Positions 13,943-18,355 of a DNA stretch of 18,355 nt are shown in pieces. Positions within the stretch are counted from its first letter, which is position 1. Each line of letters starts with the position of its first letter. Origin of the DNA: Anaerolineales bacterium (GTDB lineage Bacteria > Chloroflexota > Anaerolineae > Anaerolineales > Villigracilaceae); contig JAEURE010000012.1 of the NCBI GenBank assembly GCA_016789485.1, forward strand, positions 1 through 18,355. Direction: 5' to 3'. The notes below the pieces were generated by a model that was not told where the DNA came from, did not search any database, and worked only from the letters and a program-made list of their open reading frames with translations. The translations under genes and the position numbers were made by a program.

Positions 13943-14549
13943 ATAGTGAAATCAATCCAAGTTCAATCCCACGCCGCACCGCCTCGGTCCGGCTCGAAAT
14001 CCCCAATTTCGCATACAAAGATGATAGATGAAACTTGACCGTGTGCTCGCTGATGCCAAGCGAAAGCGCAATTTGTTTATTCGCCAATCCCTGCGCCATT
14101 AATTGCAGGACTTCCTTCTCCCGGGCAGTCAACGGATCGATCAGAGAATCCTCACTCGAAGATGCCACTCCTCTTGGAAAACGCATCAAATCCCTAACCA
14201 GGCTTGGGGCGCCAACCCAAAGCCCTTCCCCCACCGCCAGCACTCCTGCCACCAATTCATCCTGCGTTGCTTCTGCAGAAAGCACGCCCCACGTCTGCGC
14301 CTTGGAATTTAATAAAGACTGGACTGAATCAACATCATCCGTCAGGAATAGAACTGCATAATCCTTTTTTCCGCTTTGCATGGAAACAGAAGAGACCGAG
14401 GCAAGCACAACCACCTCGGTCTCATTTTCATTCACACCATCAAGATTAACTGATTCACCTACCACACGGATTTGGGAATGGCCGCTTAGCATTTCCCGCA
14501 AGCCGACCCGAAACGCATGATTCGGCGAAACAATTGTGACTCGGACCAA
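13941..14549 (-). CDS. NarL/LuxR-type transcriptional regulator with degenerate receiver domain
   Basis: A 202-residue protein. The C-terminal GerE/LuxR helix-turn-helix (about 138-200) is intact: LTAREKEVLQLMAQGLANKQ, then SEHTVKFHLSSLYAKLGISS. The N-terminal half has the length and fold pattern of a receiver domain, but the acidic pair of strand 1 is replaced (VTIVSPNHAFRVGL: Ser8-Pro9) and the phospho-acceptor Asp of strand 3 is missing (EVVVLASVSS; Leu49/Ala50). Phosphorelay control is therefore unlikely; ligand binding, protein contact or constitutive activity are alternatives. The start codon is TTG at 14549, directly following the TAA of the protease gene (TAATTG), with GGAG 8 bases upstream, so translation is coupled. 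No histidine kinase is seen nearby. Confidence 0.87.
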   Translation of the reverse strand: MVRVTIVSPNHAFRVGLREMLSGHSQIRVVGESVNLDGVNENETEVVVLASVSSVSMQSGKKDYAVLFLTDDVDSVQSLLNSKAQTWGVLSAEATQDELVAGVLAVGEGLWVGAPSLVRDLMRFPRGVASSSEDSLIDPLTAREKEVLQLMAQGLANKQIALSLGISEHTVKFHLSSLYAKLGISSRTEAVRRGIELGLISL

Positions 14550-15449
14550 TTATCTTTCTCCAACAACGACTTTCACAACTTCCAGTTTGCCGCCGCGCAG
14601 CACATCCAACGGTGTGGATTTGCCAACCACATCCCCGCTCAATCGGGCAAACAACTCATCATGATGTTCAATGGCTTCCCCATTAACGCCAGCAAGAATA
14701 TCGCCGATCATCAACCCGCCCTCACCTGCAGGACTGTCGGCTTCCAAACCAACGATCAAGAGACCTGTCTCCTGTTTGCGCTTCAATTGCTTCTGCGATT
14801 CTTCGGGAATATTTACGGTCTGGCTGCGGATGCCAAGATACCCACGCTTGATCTTTCCATGTTTGGCAAGGATATCAGCAATCTTCCACGCTACATCAAC
14901 AGGAATGGTGATTGCTCCGCCGCTGCCGAAACCGGAAGTATTGATACCAAAGACCTGCCCCTCTCCATTAACAAGCGGTCCGCCTGAAAAGCCAGGATAC
15001 GAGACCACATCTGTTTTGATGAAACTCTCCAGCATGCCGCCACGCCCGGTGCGGACGGGTCCGCCCATTGCGTTGACTGTGCCAAAGCTGGATTCAATTC
15101 CGCGTTTCGAGGGGCGACCAATCGCCAGAACGAATTGCCCTACACGTGCGGGAGTCTTTGTGAGGTCAGCGGGAGTGACAGAGGCGGAGTCTAATTTCAA
15201 AACAGCCAGGTCAGTTCCCGGGTCCCGACCGATGAGGCGGGCTGTTACTTCCGTCCCGTCAGCGAGAAGGATTTTTATATCCTCATCGCGTTCCACAACA
15301 TGGTCAGCTGTCAAAATCATATCTTTTGCAAAAGCGATCCCGCTGGCGGGAATGCGGCGGCGCGCATCCACCAACACCGTGGATTTGCCCGCCTGCTCGG
15401 CGGCCGATGCCATTGCATCGGAAAGTTCGGTAAAAATATTTTTGCTCAT
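14550..15449 (-). CDS. HtrA/DegP-like serine protease with PDZ domain, apparently cytoplasmic
   Basis: A 299-residue protein with a chymotrypsin-fold protease domain (about 20-200) and one PDZ domain (about 205-295). The catalytic triad is visible: His50 in LTADHVV, Asp80 in GTDLAVLKL and Ser155 in PGFSGGPL. The PDZ part includes GYLGIRSQ, ADSPAGEGGLMIGDILAGVN and a terminal strand. Most HtrA proteins are exported, but here the N-terminus (MSKNIFTELSDAMASAAEQA) is hydrophilic, with no signal peptide or membrane helix. AAGGAG stands 8 bases before the ATG. It is first in a two-gene unit with the LuxR-type regulator; the close coupling suggests that the protease and the regulator act together, which is inference. 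Confidence 0.88.
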   Translation of the reverse strand: MSKNIFTELSDAMASAAEQAGKSTVLVDARRRIPASGIAFAKDMILTADHVVERDEDIKILLADGTEVTARLIGRDPGTDLAVLKLDSASVTPADLTKTPARVGQFVLAIGRPSKRGIESSFGTVNAMGGPVRTGRGGMLESFIKTDVVSYPGFSGGPLVNGEGQVFGINTSGFGSGGAITIPVDVAWKIADILAKHGKIKRGYLGIRSQTVNIPEESQKQLKRKQETGLLIVGLEADSPAGEGGLMIGDILAGVNGEAIEHHDELFARLSGDVVGKSTPLDVLRGGKLEVVKVVVGER

Positions 15450-15540
15450 GGGTTATCTCCTTGACGCCAGTATAGCGAAGGCGTGGACGGAGTGTATCGC
15501 CAAAAGGGATTGCTTTGCACTGGACATTCGGGTAGGTTGA

Positions 15541-16296
15541 TTAAGGCTTCTCCAACCCATGCGCAGTTAATAATTTTTCATCTTCCAAAATTTCTTGAGT
15601 TAAACCGTCTGCTACTACCCGTCCTTCATCCATGACGATCGTTCGCGGAAATAATTCCTGCACCAGTTTCATATCGTGCGTGGAAACAAGCATGGTAATT
15701 GGCAATTCCCGCAGCAAATTGATCAATGTTCTTCGCGCGCGCGGATCAAGCCCTGCGGAAGGTTCATCCAGAATCAGCAGGCTTGGATTCATCGAAAGCA
15801 CAGTTGCGATTGCAATGCGTTTCTTTTCGCCAACACTCAAATGATGCGATAATCGATCTCGATACAACGACATTCTCACCGCCTCAAGCGCCGCATCCAC
15901 CCGTGCGCGGACATCCGCTTCAGGCAGTCCCATGTGAAGCGGACCAAAAGCTACATCCTCAAACACGGTCGGTGAAAATAATTGATCGTCTGGATTCTGG
16001 AATACAAGTCCAACCATTGCACGGATGGCGGGTAAATTTTCACGTGAGAGGCGCTGACCTGCAACTTCAACTTCACCACGCCCGCCTAAAATCCCATTCA
16101 AGTGCAGCATCAACGTGGACTTGCCCGCGCCATTCGGGCCAACCAAGGCAACCTTATCGCCGCCGCACAACTTCAACGAAACACCATGTAAAGCGGCATG
16201 CCCGTCAGGATATGAAAAATTCAGATCCTTCACTACCAACACATCGCCTTCGCATTCGGGGAATTGAAAATTACTTTTTACATGAGTAATTGGCAT
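15541..16296 (-). CDS. cbiO: ECF-type cobalt/nickel transporter ATPase
   Basis: A 251-residue ABC ATPase that powers metal uptake. Walker A is GPNGAGKST (residues 53-61), the Q-loop is VFQNPDDQLF, the signature is HLSVGEKKR (about 152-160), Walker B is LLILDEPSAGLD (173-184) and the switch histidine is in STHD. QNPDDQLF and the LSVGEKKR signature are typical of CbiO/EcfA rather than ModC or importers of other types. The ATG overlaps the cbiQ stop by one base (TAATG). The short N-terminal extension of about 18 residues before the first strand is unremarkable. Metal choice between cobalt and nickel cannot be told from the ATPase. Confidence 0.92.
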   Translation of the reverse strand: MPITHVKSNFQFPECEGDVLVVKDLNFSYPDGHAALHGVSLKLCGGDKVALVGPNGAGKSTLMLHLNGILGGRGEVEVAGQRLSRENLPAIRAMVGLVFQNPDDQLFSPTVFEDVAFGPLHMGLPEADVRARVDAALEAVRMSLYRDRLSHHLSVGEKKRIAIATVLSMNPSLLILDEPSAGLDPRARRTLINLLRELPITMLVSTHDMKLVQELFPRTIVMDEGRVVADGLTQEILEDEKLLTAHGLEKP

Positions 16297-17087
16297 TACA
16301 ACCTTCCAAGGATTTGAACGATAAAAATAACTCCAATTGTAAACGCCGTGACGTAATAATCGCGCGGCTTCATTTCATGCGGATTCAATGTATAGTGATG
16401 ACCCACGTACCCGCGTGACAGCATGGCATTGTAGATGCGGTCACTGCGTTCGTAACTTCGCAAAAAGAGTTGACCCGCCATATTGCCCGCCACTTTCGCG
16501 CGCCAGAAAACGCCTCCACCGGACCTGTTACCTGCTGCGGCCGCCGAACGGGATTCTCTCGCCCGAATCAGGCGGAAGACCTCATCCGTCAACACGAAGA
16601 GATAACGATAAAGGAAGGCAATGATAGTAGTGAGAATAGCGGGAACCTTCAAATGTTCCAACGCATGAATAAGGTCAGGGAAGCGCGTGACCGCCACAAG
16701 CAGGATCGCCATCTGCACCGAAAGCCATGAGCGAATCAGAATGCTGACAAATCGCAAAAGTCCCGCATCTGTGATCGTCAGGTTGGACATAAAAAGTTGG
16801 AAAGAAAAAAGAGGTGTACCGGGAATGGAAAATAAAACTGTAATTGCTATCAATGCAAAAGGCAGGGCAACAATCGAGCGTTTGAAAGTATATCCAATAC
16901 CCAACTGCGAAAGGATATTTACTGCGATCAAAAACAACCAGGCAAATACAAAGGCCAGCCATGCGCCATCAGGCAGCAAGGCATTTGAGACAATATAGAC
17001 AACCGTGACAAGCGCTTTCACCCGCGGGTCAAGACGGTGAAGGAAACTGGCTTTCTCGTGGTATCGGTCAAACGCATCAAAGTGCAT
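16296..17087 (-). CDS. cbiQ: ECF-type cobalt/nickel transporter T component
   Basis: A 263-residue membrane protein with about five or six transmembrane segments; it connects the ATPase to the metal-binding CbiM. The conserved start (HRLDPRVKALVTVVYIVSNA) and the two Ala-Arg-Gly-type cytoplasmic coupling motifs (RLIRARESRS and RIYNAMLSRGY) are present. No ribosome binding site is seen before the ATG at 17087, but TATAAA lies 9 bases before it on the same strand. It starts 75 bases after the cbiM stop, an unusually wide gap for this operon, containing an inverted repeat. Confidence 0.92.
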   Translation of the reverse strand: MHFDAFDRYHEKASFLHRLDPRVKALVTVVYIVSNALLPDGAWLAFVFAWLFLIAVNILSQLGIGYTFKRSIVALPFALIAITVLFSIPGTPLFSFQLFMSNLTITDAGLLRFVSILIRSWLSVQMAILLVAVTRFPDLIHALEHLKVPAILTTIIAFLYRYLFVLTDEVFRLIRARESRSAAAAGNRSGGGVFWRAKVAGNMAGQLFLRSYERSDRIYNAMLSRGYVGHHYTLNPHEMKPRDYYVTAFTIGVIFIVQILGRL

Positions 17088-17113
17088 AATGGACTATTTA
17101 TACCTAAACTTAA

Positions 17114-17154
17114 AACATCCCACCGAATGAACTTCCAACAGATGGCGGGATGTT
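17114..17154. repeat. Inverted repeat in the cbiM-cbiQ gap
   Basis: AACATCCC (17114-17121) and GGGATGTT (17147-17154) are perfect complements; two further pairs after one mismatch extend the stem and leave a loop of about 19 bases. No T-run follows on the minus strand in the direction of transcription, so it is not a typical terminator. It could stabilise or process the mRNA. Confidence 0.5.
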
Positions 17155-17162
17155 CGCATTGT

Positions 17163-18098
17163 CTACGCCTTCGCCTTCATCCCACGGCCAATTAATACAA
17201 CAACCGCGCCAACGACAATAATACCAATCACACCAGCCACAATAGTGGAAACGGCAGTTTCTCCAAGGAACGGCAATGTGTAATCGGGGATGATCGAGTA
17301 GGGTGCAGACTGACCTGCGTCAATGAAGCCCATATTTATGGCTACACGCTCCAAACCATCGGGGTCGGCTGAAGCGAAAGGAGAAAGCAGGACAACAGCG
17401 AGTGCAATAATTCCGCCGGACACTATCCATCCACGCCCGCCTTTAGCAGATTCAGAGCTTTCCCCAAGCAGGTCAGGGCGAGACTGTAAGATAAAGGATA
17501 ACGCGGCAACAGTGATTAGCGCTTCGCCAAATCCGATCAACGCGTGGACTCCAAGCATGGCTGGGATGACAATCCCCAGCTGGGATGTGCCACTCAACCA
17601 TAGTTGAAGTGAGGTTAAAAGCGCGCCAGCCATCACCGATAACCAGGCCGCAACTCCTGCGACCGTAAGCCTGATAGCTTTCGATTGACCAGCTACGGCA
17701 CGATACAGTCCATAACCAATGGCAGCCGTAACCAGCCCCATGTTAAGGATGTTCGCGCCCATGACGAGCAATCCGCCATCTTGAAAGAGCAAGGCTTGAA
17801 CAGCCACTACGGCAGTCATTACAAGCATCGCCGCCCAGGGACCAAGCACAATGGCGGCCAATGCGCCCCCAAGTAAATGGCCTGAGGTGCCGCCTGCCAC
17901 AGGGAAATTGATCATCTGCGCAGCAAAAATGAAAGCAGCCATCACACCCATGAGCGGAACCTGCTTTTCACCAAGCGCTTTATTCGTTTTTGAAATAGCG
18001 AGGCTAAGAGTGATCATTGTGATAACCCAGCAAACAATCGAAATTATTAAGCTAAGAAACCCGTCAGGGATGTGAAGAGGAGCGGGTGATAAGTGCAT
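17163..18098 (-). CDS. cbiM: ECF cobalt/nickel transporter substrate component, CbiM fused to PDGLE/CbiN-like domain
   Basis: A 311-residue membrane protein. Residues 1-215 are the CbiM/NikM S component with about seven hydrophobic segments; its metal-binding signature HIPDGFL is at residues 9-15 and the second conserved histidine is in GGTSGHLLGG. The C-terminal 90 residues (LLSPFASADPDGLERVA with a final transmembrane helix) form a PDGLE domain, a CbiN/NikN-like part, so no separate cbiN is needed. The N-terminus MHLSPAPLHIPDG has eight residues before the motif, whereas most homologues begin with MHIPDG. AAGGAG within the end of the upstream Fur-family gene is the ribosome binding site; the gap is one base. 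Confidence 0.92.
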   Translation of the reverse strand: MHLSPAPLHIPDGFLSLIISIVCWVITMITLSLAISKTNKALGEKQVPLMGVMAAFIFAAQMINFPVAGGTSGHLLGGALAAIVLGPWAAMLVMTAVVAVQALLFQDGGLLVMGANILNMGLVTAAIGYGLYRAVAGQSKAIRLTVAGVAAWLSVMAGALLTSLQLWLSGTSQLGIVIPAMLGVHALIGFGEALITVAALSFILQSRPDLLGESSESAKGGRGWIVSGGIIALAVVLLSPFASADPDGLERVAINMGFIDAGQSAPYSIIPDYTLPFLGETAVSTIVAGVIGIIVVGAVVVLIGRGMKAKA

Positions 18099-18099
18099 G

Positions 18100-18355
18100 T
18101 TATTCTCCTTTTTGACAACTTGGGCAAAGCCCCAAAAATGTGATGTGGCTATCCGTTAAACGATAACCGCTTGCGGACTCTAATTGACGATAAAACTTTT
18201 CAAGCAGGGCGTGTTCCATCTCCACCTCATCTCCACAAATTCGGCATTTCAAATGATGGTGTTCATGGCGTGCAATTTCATAAGCAAGATGTCCATTACC
18301 CAAGTGAGCGGGACGCGCCAACCCATTCTCTGCCCGGACTTCCAGAGTGCGATAA
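18100..18355 (-). CDS. Fur-family metalloregulator (5' end outside the window)
   Basis: The frame is open to the right edge, giving about 84 C-terminal residues of a protein usually 130-150 long. It begins inside the helix-turn-helix wing (YRTLEVRAENGLAR, the common Fur VYRTL motif). The dimerisation and metal domain follows: HEHHHLKCRICGDEVEM with the Fur histidines and first CXXC, then LCPSC as second CXXC near the end, which together form the structural zinc site. Being one base upstream of cbiM, it probably controls the transporter, which points to a nickel- or cobalt-sensing (Nur-like) or zinc-sensing member; the deciding N-terminal ligands lie outside the window. Confidence 0.88.
   Translation of the reverse strand, partial: YRTLEVRAENGLARPAHLGNGHLAYEIARHEHHHLKCRICGDEVEMEHALLEKFYRQLESASGYRLTDSHITFLGLCPSCQKGE

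Noticed and set aside
14671..15540. 289-codon plus-strand frame opposite the HtrA gene
   Set aside because: Antisense shadow; the minus strand encodes an intact catalytic triad and PDZ domain, and the plus-strand peptide is Ser/Pro/Arg-rich nonsense typical of shadows.
15541..16296. CbiO as the missing ModC ATPase
   Set aside because: It is coupled to cbiQ by a TAATG overlap and has CbiO-type QNPDDQLF and LSVGEKKR motifs; it lies 9 kb away on the other strand.

Overview
The window reads as chromosomal DNA from a bacterium of the Chloroflexota, most likely class Anaerolineae. This is an inference from gene content: an alternative complex III (ACIII) operon, Thr/Pro-rich 'TPTP' linkers in small exported proteins, and a fused CbiM-PDGLE transporter subunit. 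No rRNA or protein marker decides the taxonomy. Coding density is high, no gap exceeds about 250 bases, and I saw no tRNA, rRNA, CRISPR array, insertion sequence or phage gene.

Region 1 (1-4286, all minus strand) is an arsenic/thiol-metalloid cluster transcribed arsR > COG0701 (ArsP-like) permease > small thioredoxin-fold protein > radical SAM/SPASM protein with an N-terminal AbrB-like domain > arsC (thioredoxin-coupled arsenate reductase) > acr3 (arsenite efflux pump, running off the left edge). The radical SAM enzyme is the unexpected member.

Region 2 (4287-6551, plus strand) diverges from arsR. A PadR-family regulator with a good promoter and apparently leaderless start is followed closely by modA and modB, the binding protein and permease of a molybdate/tungstate ABC transporter. 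No modC follows; a 22-bp-stem bidirectional terminator closes the unit.

Region 3 (6558-13528, minus strand) is an ACIII-type quinol-oxidising respiratory operon: a tiny membrane ORF, a hairpin, then actA (pentaheme cytochrome), actB1 and actB2 (the CISM-like and ferredoxin parts, split into two genes), actC (NrfD-like), actD (DUF3341), actE (monoheme cytochrome c) and an additional monoheme cytochrome c. The operon has no actF in the window. Genes are separated by a few bases or overlap, so they are probably co-transcribed. Electrons would pass from quinol at ActC through the Fe-S clusters of ActB2 to the hemes of ActA/ActE, and perhaps to the extra cytochrome.

Region 4 (13638-15449) has a small two-helix protein on the plus strand facing a minus-strand pair: a cytoplasmic HtrA-type serine protease and, translationally coupled to it by a TTG start, a NarL/LuxR-type regulator with a degenerate receiver domain. 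A hairpin overlaps the convergent stop codons.

Region 5 (15541-18355, minus strand) is an energy-coupling-factor cobalt/nickel uptake operon: a Fur-family regulator (5' end outside the window), cbiM with C-terminal PDGLE/CbiN-like part, cbiQ and cbiO.

The most interesting points are the AbrB-radical SAM protein inside the ars cluster with a molybdate/tungstate transporter next door, the split ActB that keeps a full Cys motif but has no other cysteine, the phosphorylation-dead regulator coupled to a cytosolic HtrA, and -10 boxes placed exactly for leaderless transcription.
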